64,000 bases of DNA from NCBI RefSeq assembly GCF_025152745.1, contig NZ_CP104041.1:434001-498000 (forward strand), in the 5' to 3' direction. Position numbers and translations under genes: made by a program. This document shows positions 38,069-46,055 of the stretch, piece by piece. Within the stretch, counting starts at the first letter, position 1; every line of letters starts with the position of its first letter. The notes beneath the pieces are model-generated. The model saw nothing but the letters and a program-made list of their open reading frames with translations. It was not told where the DNA came from and did not search any database. The DNA comes from Rhizobium sp. WSM4643 (GTDB taxonomy: Bacteria; Pseudomonadota; Alphaproteobacteria; Rhizobiales; Rhizobiaceae).

Positions 38069-38743
38069 ATGTCCGACGCGCGCCTGCGTGAGGAAATCTG
38101 CCGATACGGCCGCTCGCTATTCGAGCGCGGGCTGACGCCCGGTTCATCGGGCAACATATCGTTGCGGCTGGAGGATGGCGGCTGGCTGGTTACGCCGACC
38201 AACGCCTCGCTCGGCTTTCTCGACCCGGCGCGGATCTCCAGGCTCGATGCCGAGGGCCGGCTCCTGTCCGGCGACAAGCCGACCAAGGAAATTCCGCTGC
38301 ACACTGCCCTTTACGATACGCGCGGCAGCGCACGCGCCATCGTCCATCTTCACTCCACCCACGCGGTGGCACTGACCATGCTGCCGGAGATCGATCCGCG
38401 CGCCGCCCTGCCGCCGATGACGCCATATTATCTCATGCGCGCCGGCGAAACCGCGCTGGTGCCCTATTATCGTCCCGGCGATCCGGCAGTGGCCGACGCG
38501 ATCCGTGGGCTGGCGGGCAAGTATTCGTCGGTGCTGCTGGCCAATCACGGACCTGTTGTCGCCGGCGACAGCCTGGAGGCGGCGGTCTTTGCGACCGAGG
38601 AACTGGAGGAAACGGCGAAGCTCTATCTGCTGTTGCGCAACCTCAATCCTCGTTTCCTCAGCCCGGCGCAGGTGGCCGATCTCGTCAACACCTTCGGCCT
38701 CGACCTTCCGTCGCATCACGATCACGATCACGACGGCGATTGA
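38069..38743 (+). CDS. otnC: 3-oxo-tetronate 4-phosphate decarboxylase (class II aldolase family)
   Basis: 224 residues. Class II aldolase/AraD fold: GLTPGSSGNISLRLEDGGW phosphate-binding segment, zinc histidines in VHLHSTHAVAL and ANHGPVVAG, acidic KEIPLH segment. Decarboxylates the OtnK product to dihydroxyacetone phosphate. C-terminus ends in a histidine/aspartate-rich tail (HHDHDHDGD). Transcribed with the LacI regulator, opposite to the other pathway genes. Confidence 0.92.
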   Translation: MSDARLREEICRYGRSLFERGLTPGSSGNISLRLEDGGWLVTPTNASLGFLDPARISRLDAEGRLLSGDKPTKEIPLHTALYDTRGSARAIVHLHSTHAVALTMLPEIDPRAALPPMTPYYLMRAGETALVPYYRPGDPAVADAIRGLAGKYSSVLLANHGPVVAGDSLEAAVFATEELEETAKLYLLLRNLNPRFLSPAQVADLVNTFGLDLPSHHDHDHDGD

Positions 38744-38905
38744 AGGCGTCACTCCGCCGGACGTTACCGCGGGCAGACGCGCAACCTTCTGCCAAACCCT
38801 GCTTTCGATACGATAGATTCTGCTTCCGATGCCGCCAATTCAGGCGAGCTGTGGGTGAAGCGGTGCCTATGATTGTGACAGCTCCGATCGTTCAAGGATA
38901 CGCAG

Positions 38906-39574
38906 ATGACGACGTTTCATCCGAAATACATTACCTTCGACTGCTACGGCACGCTGACCAATTTTCAGATGGCGGAGGCGGCGCGCGACCTCTACGGCGA
39001 AGAGCTCGACGAGCCACGCATGGCGGAGTTCATCAAGAATTTCGCTGCCTATCGTCTCGACGAGATCATGGGCGCCTGGAAACCCTATGCCGAGGTGGTG
39101 CACAATTCGCTCGAGCGGACATGCAAGCGCAATGGCGTGACATTTCGCGATGAAGCCGCCCGGATGATCTATGAGCGGGTTCCGACCTGGGGGCCACATT
39201 CAGATGTCCCGGCCGGTCTCGCCAAGGTCGCCAAGGAAATCCCTTTGGTCATCCTCTCCAACGCCATGAATTCGCAGATCATGTCGAATGTCGAAAAACT
39301 GGGCGCCCCCTTCCATGCGGTCTATACCGCCGAGCAGGCGCAGTCCTATAAGCCACGCTTCAGGGGCTTTGAATATATGCTCGATATGCTGGGCTGCGGG
39401 CCGGAAGACGTGCTGCATTGCTCGTCCTCCTTCCGCTACGACCTGATGTCGGCCCACGATCTCGGCATCAAGAACAAGGTCTGGGTCAATCGCGGCCATG
39501 AGCCGGCCAATCCTTATTACGGTTATGTCGAAATTCCTGACATCTCGGGCCTGCCTGGCGTCGTCGGGCTCTGA
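38906..39574 (+). CDS. HAD hydrolase, type II 2-haloacid dehalogenase-like
   Basis: 222 residues. Motif I FDCYGTLTN with Asp12, motif II VILSNAMNSQ, lysine in YKPRFRGFEY and a serine-rich motif III (HCSSSFRYDLMSAHDLG). The pattern fits haloacid dehalogenase type II relatives. 13 bases before an FAD oxidoreductase gene, so the two probably act together. Distant paralog of the gene at 28867-29580. Confidence 0.87.
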   Translation: MTTFHPKYITFDCYGTLTNFQMAEAARDLYGEELDEPRMAEFIKNFAAYRLDEIMGAWKPYAEVVHNSLERTCKRNGVTFRDEAARMIYERVPTWGPHSDVPAGLAKVAKEIPLVILSNAMNSQIMSNVEKLGAPFHAVYTAEQAQSYKPRFRGFEYMLDMLGCGPEDVLHCSSSFRYDLMSAHDLGIKNKVWVNRGHEPANPYYGYVEIPDISGLPGVVGL

Positions 39575-39587
39575 CGGAGACACGCGG

Positions 39588-40862
39588 ATGCAGTTCGAAT
39601 CCTACTGGCACGACACGGCACCAGTCTTTGCCGGCGGCGCAGAAGGCCCTGTCGAAGGACATTATGACGTCGCCGTCATCGGCGCCGGCTTCACCGGGCT
39701 TGCCGCGGCGCGCCAGCTTGCTAAAGTCGGCGTCAAGGTCGTCGCGTTGGAGGCCGAACGGGTCGGCTGGGGAGCGTCGGGACGCAATGGCGGCCACCTT
39801 AACAATGGGCTCGCCCATAGTTTCCTCTCAGCCAAGTCCACACTCGGCGTGGAGCGGGCCGTTGCCCTCTACAAGGCGTTCGACGATTCCATCGATACGA
39901 TCGAGGCGATCATTGCCGAAGAGGGAATCGACTGCAATTTCCGCCGCGCCGGCAAGCTGAAGCTCGCTTCCAAGCCGCAGCATTTCGATGCCATTGCCCG
40001 CAATTTCGAGGCTGTTCACAGAGAAGTCGATCCGGACACGGCACTTCTGACGGCGAGCGACCTGGAAAACGAGGTCGGCTCGCCTTTCCATGGCGCCATG
40101 CTCTCGAAGAAGAGCGCGATGATGCATATGGGCCGTTATGTCGCCGGGCTGGCCGCCGCGGCCGTCCGCCACGGCGCCGTCATCTTCGAAAAGGCAGCCG
40201 TGACCGCGCACCGGCAGGGCAATCGTCGCCACAGCCTGACGACGGCACGCGGCACAGTTACCGCGGACCACGTCCTGGTCGCGACCGGCGCCTATACGCC
40301 GTCGCTCTTCAGCTATTTTCGCCGCCGGATCGTTTCCGTCGGCAGCTTCCTGATCGCCACCCGCCCGCTGACCGATGCCGAAATCGCCGCTACGATGCCG
40401 GGCAACCGCACCTGCGTCACCTCAATGAACATCGGCAACTATTTCCGGCTGTCGCCGGACAAGCGGCTGATCTTCGGCGGTCGTGCCCGGTTTTCCGCCA
40501 CGTCCGATCAACGATCAGACGCAAGGAGCGGCGACATTCTCCGCGCCAGCCTGGCTGAAATCTTCCCACAGCTTGCCGGCGTCGAGATCGACTATTGCTG
40601 GGGCGGCCTCGTCGACATGACCAAGGACCGCTATCCGCGCGCCGGCTATGTCGATGGTGTCTGGTATGCCATGGGCTATTCCGGCCACGGCGCCCAGCTC
40701 TCCACCCATCTCGGCATGATCATGGCCGACGCCATCCTCGGCAAGGCCGACCGTAACCCGATCAAGGGTCTCGACTGGCCCGCCGTCCCCGGCCATTTCG
40801 GAAAGCCTTGGTTTCTGCCGCTCGTCGGGCTCTATTACAAGACCCTCGATCGCTTCCAGTAA
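39588..40862 (+). CDS. FAD-dependent amine oxidoreductase (PuuB-like)
   Basis: About 424 residues from ATG 39588 (ACGGAGA upstream). FAD motif VAVIGAGFTGLAAARQLAKVG near residue 28, GRNGGHLNNG next to the cofactor, and C-terminal GYSGHGAQLSTHLG. Closest in kind to gamma-glutamylputrescine oxidase and related DAO-fold enzymes that oxidise secondary or terminal amines. Context with a HAD enzyme resembles the 21-29 kb locus. Confidence 0.88.
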   Translation: MQFESYWHDTAPVFAGGAEGPVEGHYDVAVIGAGFTGLAAARQLAKVGVKVVALEAERVGWGASGRNGGHLNNGLAHSFLSAKSTLGVERAVALYKAFDDSIDTIEAIIAEEGIDCNFRRAGKLKLASKPQHFDAIARNFEAVHREVDPDTALLTASDLENEVGSPFHGAMLSKKSAMMHMGRYVAGLAAAAVRHGAVIFEKAAVTAHRQGNRRHSLTTARGTVTADHVLVATGAYTPSLFSYFRRRIVSVGSFLIATRPLTDAEIAATMPGNRTCVTSMNIGNYFRLSPDKRLIFGGRARFSATSDQRSDARSGDILRASLAEIFPQLAGVEIDYCWGGLVDMTKDRYPRAGYVDGVWYAMGYSGHGAQLSTHLGMIMADAILGKADRNPIKGLDWPAVPGHFGKPWFLPLVGLYYKTLDRFQ

Positions 40863-40893
40863 CAGGCCGGATCAGTTCTTGCAGCCACTGTTC

Positions 40894-41005
40894 TAGAGCA
40901 TGATGCCGAAAAGTGTGAGCGGTTTTCGGACGACATCATACTCTAATTATTTAATTTGGAATAGGATTCAGATTTTGGGCCGAACATGCCTGAAATCATC
41001 CTAGC
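40894..41005. repeat. Rhizobiales intergenic mosaic (RIME-like) element
   Basis: TAGAGCATGATG to CATCATACTCTA (40894-40945) forms one hairpin with an internal GCCGAAAA/TTTTCGG core. GATTTTGGGC at 40971-40980 pairs with GCCTGAAATC at 40988-40997 (two G-U pairs). This two-hairpin layout is a familiar dispersed intergenic repeat of Rhizobium genomes. Lies between convergent genes. Confidence 0.7.
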
Positions 41006-41017
41006 CGACTGACAACG

Positions 41018-42159
41018 CTATTCAAGCTTACGCTGCGGCATGAGTATGAAACCCAGCGACAGCATCAGCGGTATCCCTGACCATACGATTTCGACACCGG
41101 GCGACGCCCAGTCGAATTGATAGAGATAGAAAGCCCCGCCAAGCCGGGCCGCCAGGATGTCCAGGCACGAAATCAATCCCAATCTGGATGCATCGACATA
41201 GGAGAACGCGAGGGCCGTTGACGGAATGTTGGCGATCGCCATCGCGGCGCCCGCGACAAACATGACGAAGAAGAGGCCGCTTGCGGAATCTATTGACAAG
41301 TGCATGAAAATGATCAGACCCGCGCCAGCCAGGATTGCCGAGACCATCAAACACTCGGAAAATAGACACGGCTGACCCTGCTCATCATATAGCAGACGAT
41401 GGTGAATGAAACCCACGGCGACGCTCCGAGGAGCGCCAAATAGGTATCGGTGGCCCCGCCATGAGCAGCCCTAAGCGGAACGGAGCAGATGAGCCAGGTC
41501 ACTTGGCCGTAGATGACGAAAACCGTCACAAGAACCGACAGCAGGCCCTTCCATGACATCGACGGCGATCCGGTGACCTCCGTGGAGGAGGCCCTTTCAG
41601 ACACCACCGCCGTGGATTTCCCAGCTAGAAAGAAAGCCAGAATCGATAAGAGAACGATCAAAATAACCGAACTGCGAAGAGCGAACAGCTGCGCGGCCAT
41701 GATCAACGCCAGGGGCGCGATCACGCAGACGGCTCCTGTTGTCGTCGCCCAGTAGGAAAGATACTTTGCCTTTTCCTTGTACATGATCGAAATGATGGAA
41801 GGGATAAGCGGTGAGAAAATCCCCGCTCCCAGGCCCATCAGAATCCGCGCTGACAAGAGACCGTAAAAGGCGCCCGAAGCGAACAGCAGAACCGCCCCGG
41901 CCAAAAACAGGACAAGCCCCAATCGAAACAGGCTCAGAAGGATATGCGGAGTCCGGGCAAAATACGAAGGAACGATGCCCGCAACCAAGGCGATATTATA
42001 GGAATAGGCGAGAAGAATGCTGTCTGCGGCGCTCATCTCGTATCCCCTAGACAAGCTTGCCAATATGATCGGGAAAATAGAGATATCGGCTGTGTAGGCA
42101 GATGCGGCCGAGAGCACCGACAGGAAGAGCAGCCTTCCGCCTGACGGCCTCTCCCTCAT
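41018..42159 (-). pseudogene. Frameshifted MFS transporter of the repeat-peptide operon
   Basis: Two halves in different frames make one protein of about 380 residues with 12 predicted spans. The N-terminal half runs from ATG 42159 to a stop near 41347; the C-terminal half (LMVSAILAGAGLIIFMHL and on) continues to 41018 in another frame. The break is near 41350-41375. The start overlaps the DUF6065-like stop by 4 bases. MFS drug/peptide exporter type is the best guess. G+C is visibly lower than in flanking operons. A true mutation or a sequencing error cannot be told apart. Confidence 0.75.
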
Positions 42160-42920
42160 GTCCGTTTGGACTTTCGTGATTGCTTGGCGTAGCTGCCCTT
42201 TTCCCGCTTTGGCCCCACGCGATCGACAATCGTGCTTTTGTACGCCGCCCAGTCATCCTCCCCGAACTCATCGAGGGATTCCACGAAGCCGAAGTCTCTG
42301 ACGGTCCCAAGGGACAGGAAATCGAAATTTACCGGAAAAACCTGCAGGATCGGCTGGTTTCGCCGATAGATGATCTCGGTGTCGGTCTTCAGGATTTTGA
42401 TGTTCGTGAAGAGCGGGCCGAACCAGGCGTCCGTCTCGACGATGCCTTCGTACGTGAATGTGTGATTGTTGGGAGTGTGATTGATGGGGGCGCGAACATA
42501 AGCGAAAACTCCGGGGGGCGTTTTCAGGACGAGCCCGCTCCACAATTGGAACGAACCGCCCTCCGGCACGGAGGATATGAACGGCGGAGAATATCCTTGC
42601 ACCTCGGCAGGCGCGGAGGCATTGAAGTGAGCCTTGAATTTTGGAAACTGGAGAGTGTCCGCCTGTATCCAACTGTCGATGCCCGCGCATTTGAATAGAA
42701 TGACCCTTCCATCCCATACCACGCGGAAGTCTATGGGCGGAAATACGTACCACCCCAGCTGCGATGCCAGCCTGATCGGCTCGCAATATCTGTAGGCTCG
42801 AACAGGAAGCGTACCCGAGGCTGAGGAATCCGCAGGGATCGGCTTCACAGCCGACGGGATCATGCGCAAAAATGTTATGCCGACGTCACCGTCGGACTCC
42901 GGCTGAACCAAGCTGCGCAT
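42156..42920 (-). CDS. DUF6065-like protein
   Basis: 254 residues, no signal peptide or membrane span. Segments AYRYCEPIRLASQLGWYVFPP, VLKTPPGVFAYVRAPIN, YEGIVETDAWFGPLF and ILQVFPVNFDF follow the order I associate with DUF6065 proteins, which are predicted beta-rich and of unknown function. Ends in a basic tail. Encoded between a repeat-peptide gene (16-base gap) and an MFS gene (4-base overlap), so a role in processing or modifying the peptide is a hypothesis only. Confidence 0.7.
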   Translation of the reverse strand: MRSLVQPESDGDVGITFLRMIPSAVKPIPADSSASGTLPVRAYRYCEPIRLASQLGWYVFPPIDFRVVWDGRVILFKCAGIDSWIQADTLQFPKFKAHFNASAPAEVQGYSPPFISSVPEGGSFQLWSGLVLKTPPGVFAYVRAPINHTPNNHTFTYEGIVETDAWFGPLFTNIKILKTDTEIIYRRNQPILQVFPVNFDFLSLGTVRDFGFVESLDEFGEDDWAAYKSTIVDRVGPKREKGSYAKQSRKSKRT

Positions 42921-42936
42921 GATCTGATTGCAACCC

Positions 42937-43188
42937 TTACGCTGCTTCGTCCATCAGGGCGACATCAAAAGCAGGGCTCTTGTTCGCGATATGGACTCGG
43001 CCGTCATCAACGAAATCGGCAATGTCAAATGCAGGACTTTTATTTGCAATATGCACTTTGCCATCATCGATGAAATCGCCGATGGCAAACATGGGGCTTT
43101 TGTTGGCGATGTGAACATTGCCGGCGTCGGCAAAGTCAGCTGCTTTGTACGCAACTCGCTGCTTGGCGAGTGAATCATCATGTTTCAT
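42937..43188 (-). CDS. 83-residue peptide with three 20-residue tandem repeats
   Basis: Start ATG 43188 with AGGTGG upstream. Residues 1-17 form a charged leader-like segment. Then exactly three 20-residue units (18-37, 38-57, 58-77), each of the form DF-x-D-x-G-x-VHIANKSP-x-F, and a short acidic tail LMDEAA. No cysteine, no signal peptide, no membrane segment. Such a leader plus identical cores layout is typical of multi-core precursor peptides, but a structural repeat protein is also possible. First gene of an operon with a DUF6065-like protein and an MFS protein. Confidence 0.75.
   Translation of the reverse strand: MKHDDSLAKQRVAYKAADFADAGNVHIANKSPMFAIGDFIDDGKVHIANKSPAFDIADFVDDGRVHIANKSPAFDVALMDEAA
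42958..43137 (-). repeat. Three 60-base coding repeats
   Basis: The DNA encoding residues 18-77 of the 83-residue peptide is three in-frame units of exactly 60 bases, differing mainly at third positions and in a few residues (N/K/R before VHIANKSP; M/A before F). Confidence 0.85.
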
Positions 43189-43227
43189 ATCACCACCTAT
43201 AGTAAAGCGACGAGACTGTCGCCTACC

Positions 43228-43256
43228 GAGGCTAGCATTACAGCCGCGCATGTCAA
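43228..43256 (-). promoter_or_regulatory. Possible promoter of the repeat-peptide operon
   Basis: On the minus strand TTGACA (43256-43251) is followed after 16-17 bases by TAGCCT/AGCCTC, about 40 bases before the start codon. The -35 is a consensus match; the -10 is poor. Confidence 0.35.
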
Positions 43257-43497
43257 CCTGGCTCAGCAGCGCGGGAGGCTGATATTTGCTTCTGCTGGCG
43301 TCTTCTTGCCGAAGCGCTTTCACCAGCGCGTCCCCCAAATCTTAACATGCTGTAGAACAACCTGCCGTCAAAGCAGCGTCAAAGAAATGTTGTTTGGGCA
43401 CCGCAATTTTGCAGACATCCGCCAAGGCTGCGGAGTACTCAAAATGATGTGTCGGAGTTGCTCCAGCAGGAGCATCGACCGTCGCTCCGATCATCCA

Positions 43498-43526
43498 GCG
43501 CCGGAATGATGTCCCGGCGCTTTTTT
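43498..43526 (+). terminator. Rho-independent terminator with no assigned gene
   Basis: GCGCCGG (43498-43504), 9-base loop, CCGGCGC (43514-43520), then TTTTTT. It is oriented for a plus-strand transcript, yet no plus-strand gene is recognisable upstream. A small hairpin GCTCC-AGCA-GGAGC lies near 43460, so a small RNA ending here is possible. Confidence 0.65.
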
Positions 43527-43538
43527 GTTTTCTTGTAG

Positions 43539-44996
43539 TTAGGCGAGCCCACCGATGTGGAAGCTCTTCATTTCCAGATATTCGTCGATGCCGCATTGGG
43601 CGCCTTCACGACCGAGGCCGGATTGCTTGACGCCGCCGAAGGGAGCCACCTCAGTCGAGATCGCCCCCGTGTTCAGGCCGAGCATCCCGAATTCGAGCGC
43701 TTCGGCGACCCGCCAGGAGCGTTTCAGGCTCTCGGTGTAGAAATAGGCCGCAAGGCCGAAGGGCGTGGCGTTGGCGATGCGGATCGCCTCTTCCTCATTG
43801 TCGAAACGGAAAAGCGGGGCAACGGGTCCGAAGGTCTCTTCGCTGGCAAGCTGCATCTCGGTCGTCGCGCCGCCGAGCACCATCGGCACCGCATATTGAT
43901 CGCCTTCAGGCACGGAACCTGCGGTGGCGAGGATCCGCGCTCCCTTTTCCACCGCATCGTCGACATGACGCTTGATCTTCTCGATCGCCGCTCTGTTGAT
44001 CATCGGCCCGATATCCGTGCCGGCATCCGTGCCGGCCCCGACCTTCATGGCCGATACGCGCGCGGAAAGTTTGGCGGCAAAGGCCTCGTAGACGCCGGAC
44101 TGGACGAGAAGCCGGTTGGCGCAGACGCAGGTCTGCCCGCCATTGCGGAATTTCGAGGCGATAGCACCTTCCACGGCAAGATCGAGATCGGCATCGTCGA
44201 AGACGATGAAGGGTGCGTTGCCGCCGAGTTCAAGGCTAAGCCGCTTGACGCTGTCGGCCGCGCCGCGCATCAGCAGCGAGCCGACGCGGGTCGAGCCGGT
44301 GAAAGAGATCTTGCGGACGGTCTGGTTCGCCATCAGTTCGTCGCCGATGCCGGCCGGCATGCCGGTGACGATGTTGATCACCCCCTTCGGGATGCCGGCG
44401 CGCTCCGCCAAGACGCCGAGCGCCAGTGCCGAAAAGGGGGTGAGGTCCGATGGCTTGATAACGACCGTGCAGCCTGCGGCGAGCGCCGGCCCGACCTTGC
44501 GGGTGATCATCGCATTCGGAAAATTCCACGGCGTGATGATCGCCGACACGCCAACGGGCTCCTTCAGAACGACGATCCGCCGATCCGCCGTCGGTGAGGG
44601 AATGGTCGTCCCGCCGATGCGGCGCGCCTCCTCGGAGAACCATTTGATGAACGAGGCGCCGTAGCGGATTTCGCCGCGCGCTTCCGTCAGCGGCTTGCCC
44701 TGCTCACGGGTGAGGATCAGCGCCAGATCCTCGATATTGTCGAGCATCAGATCGTGCCAGGCTTCCAGCAATGCGCCGCGCTCGGCATTGGTCCTGGCGC
44801 GCCATGGAGCAAAGGCCTTTTCCGCGACGGCGATTGCCGCCCTCGTATCGGCTCCGTCCATGTCGGGCACAGTGCCCAGCATATGCTGGGTCGCCGGATC
44901 GATCACCTCGATCGTGCGCCCGGTTTCAGCCCCGCGCCATTCTCCGTCGATCAGCCCTTGCTGACGAAACAGGCTGCTATCCCTTAGTCCGTTCAT
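43539..44996 (-). CDS. gabD: Succinate-semialdehyde dehydrogenase
   Basis: About 485 residues from ATG 44996 (GGAGAAC upstream). Aldehyde dehydrogenase fold with SFTGSTRVG, catalytic Glu256 in LELGGN and nucleophile Cys290 in GQTCVCANR, where the CVC pair is typical of GabD. Oxidises succinate semialdehyde to succinate, the last step of GABA or putrescine breakdown. Last gene of a leftward operon starting at 50105. Confidence 0.92.
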   Translation of the reverse strand: MNGLRDSSLFRQQGLIDGEWRGAETGRTIEVIDPATQHMLGTVPDMDGADTRAAIAVAEKAFAPWRARTNAERGALLEAWHDLMLDNIEDLALILTREQGKPLTEARGEIRYGASFIKWFSEEARRIGGTTIPSPTADRRIVVLKEPVGVSAIITPWNFPNAMITRKVGPALAAGCTVVIKPSDLTPFSALALGVLAERAGIPKGVINIVTGMPAGIGDELMANQTVRKISFTGSTRVGSLLMRGAADSVKRLSLELGGNAPFIVFDDADLDLAVEGAIASKFRNGGQTCVCANRLLVQSGVYEAFAAKLSARVSAMKVGAGTDAGTDIGPMINRAAIEKIKRHVDDAVEKGARILATAGSVPEGDQYAVPMVLGGATTEMQLASEETFGPVAPLFRFDNEEEAIRIANATPFGLAAYFYTESLKRSWRVAEALEFGMLGLNTGAISTEVAPFGGVKQSGLGREGAQCGIDEYLEMKSFHIGGLA

Positions 44997-45011
44997 TCTG
45001 TTCTCCATTGA

Positions 45012-46055
45012 TCAGCCAAGTGCCGAAAGCACCGATGCCGTGATCGCGTCGGTCTTGTCCTTACCGGGAATTGCGCCGATGCCGTTTGCCGTCGTCGCCT
45101 CGATTGATGCCATCACCCTTGCGGCGGCAGCCGTTTCTCCCAAATGCTCCAGCATCATCGCGCCCGACCAGATGGCGGCGATCGGATTGGCGATGCCGCG
45201 ATCAGCGATATCGGGCGCCGAGCCGTGGACCGGTTCGAACATCGATGGCGCCGAGCGATCGGGATTGATATTGGCGGAGGCTGCAAAGCCAAGCCCGCCC
45301 TGGATAGCGGCGCCGAGGTCGGTCAGGATATCGCCGAACAGGTTGGAGGCGACCACGACGTCGAGACTATCGGGCGCCATGACCATGCGGGCGGCCATGG
45401 CGTCGATATGGTAGCTGGTCACCTCGACATCGGGATATTCGGCTGAAAGCCTCTGGGTGATCTCGTCCCAGAAGACCATCGAATATTTCTGCGCGTTGGA
45501 CTTCGTCACAGAGGCAAGCTTGCCGCGTCGCGCCCGTGCTTGCTCAAAGCCGAAGCGCAGGATGCGCTCGACTCCCGTGCGGGTGAAAATCGAGGTCTCC
45601 ACAGCCACTTCATTATCGGTCCCCTGGTGGACGCGGCCACCGGCGCCGGAATATTCGCCTTCGGTATTTTCACGAATGCAGAGGATGTCGAAGCCGTCAG
45701 ACCGCAACGGTCCCTGCACACCCGGCAGCAGCCGGTGCGGGCGGATATTGGCATATTGCACGAAGGCCTTGCGGATCGGCAGCAAAAGCCCATGCAGCGA
45801 CACCGAATCCGGCACTTTGCGAGGCCAGCCGACGGCGCCGAGCAGGATGGCATCGAAGGATCGGAGCGTTTCGATGCCATCGGCGGGCATCATGCTGCCG
45901 TTCTCCAGATAGTAGTCGCAGGACCAGGGATAGCTGGTTGCATCAAGAGAAAATCCGTTCAGGCCGGCTGCCTTTTCGAGTACGGCCCAGGCTGCAGCCG
46001 TCACGTCGGGGCCGATGCCGTCTCCGGGCAGAAGGGCGATCTTGTAGGTTTTCAT
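45012..46055 (-). CDS. Tartrate/D-malate dehydrogenase-type decarboxylating dehydrogenase
   Basis: 347 residues, isopropylmalate/isocitrate dehydrogenase superfamily. LLPGDGIGPDV at the N-terminus, IRENTEGEYSGAGG, the catalytic TKSNAQKYSMVFWDE lysine and the metal site DAMAARMV. The WSCDYYLENGSMMP segment and lack of leuB neighbours favour the TtuC/DmlA group. Oxidatively decarboxylates a hydroxydicarboxylate. Overlaps the upstream aldehyde dehydrogenase by 4 bases. Confidence 0.88.
   Translation of the reverse strand: MKTYKIALLPGDGIGPDVTAAAWAVLEKAAGLNGFSLDATSYPWSCDYYLENGSMMPADGIETLRSFDAILLGAVGWPRKVPDSVSLHGLLLPIRKAFVQYANIRPHRLLPGVQGPLRSDGFDILCIRENTEGEYSGAGGRVHQGTDNEVAVETSIFTRTGVERILRFGFEQARARRGKLASVTKSNAQKYSMVFWDEITQRLSAEYPDVEVTSYHIDAMAARMVMAPDSLDVVVASNLFGDILTDLGAAIQGGLGFAASANINPDRSAPSMFEPVHGSAPDIADRGIANPIAAIWSGAMMLEHLGETAAAARVMASIEATTANGIGAIPGKDKTDAITASVLSALG

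Noticed and set aside
42958..43137. CRISPR-like array
   Set aside because: The 60-base repeats are in-frame coding units without variable spacers; there are no cas genes.
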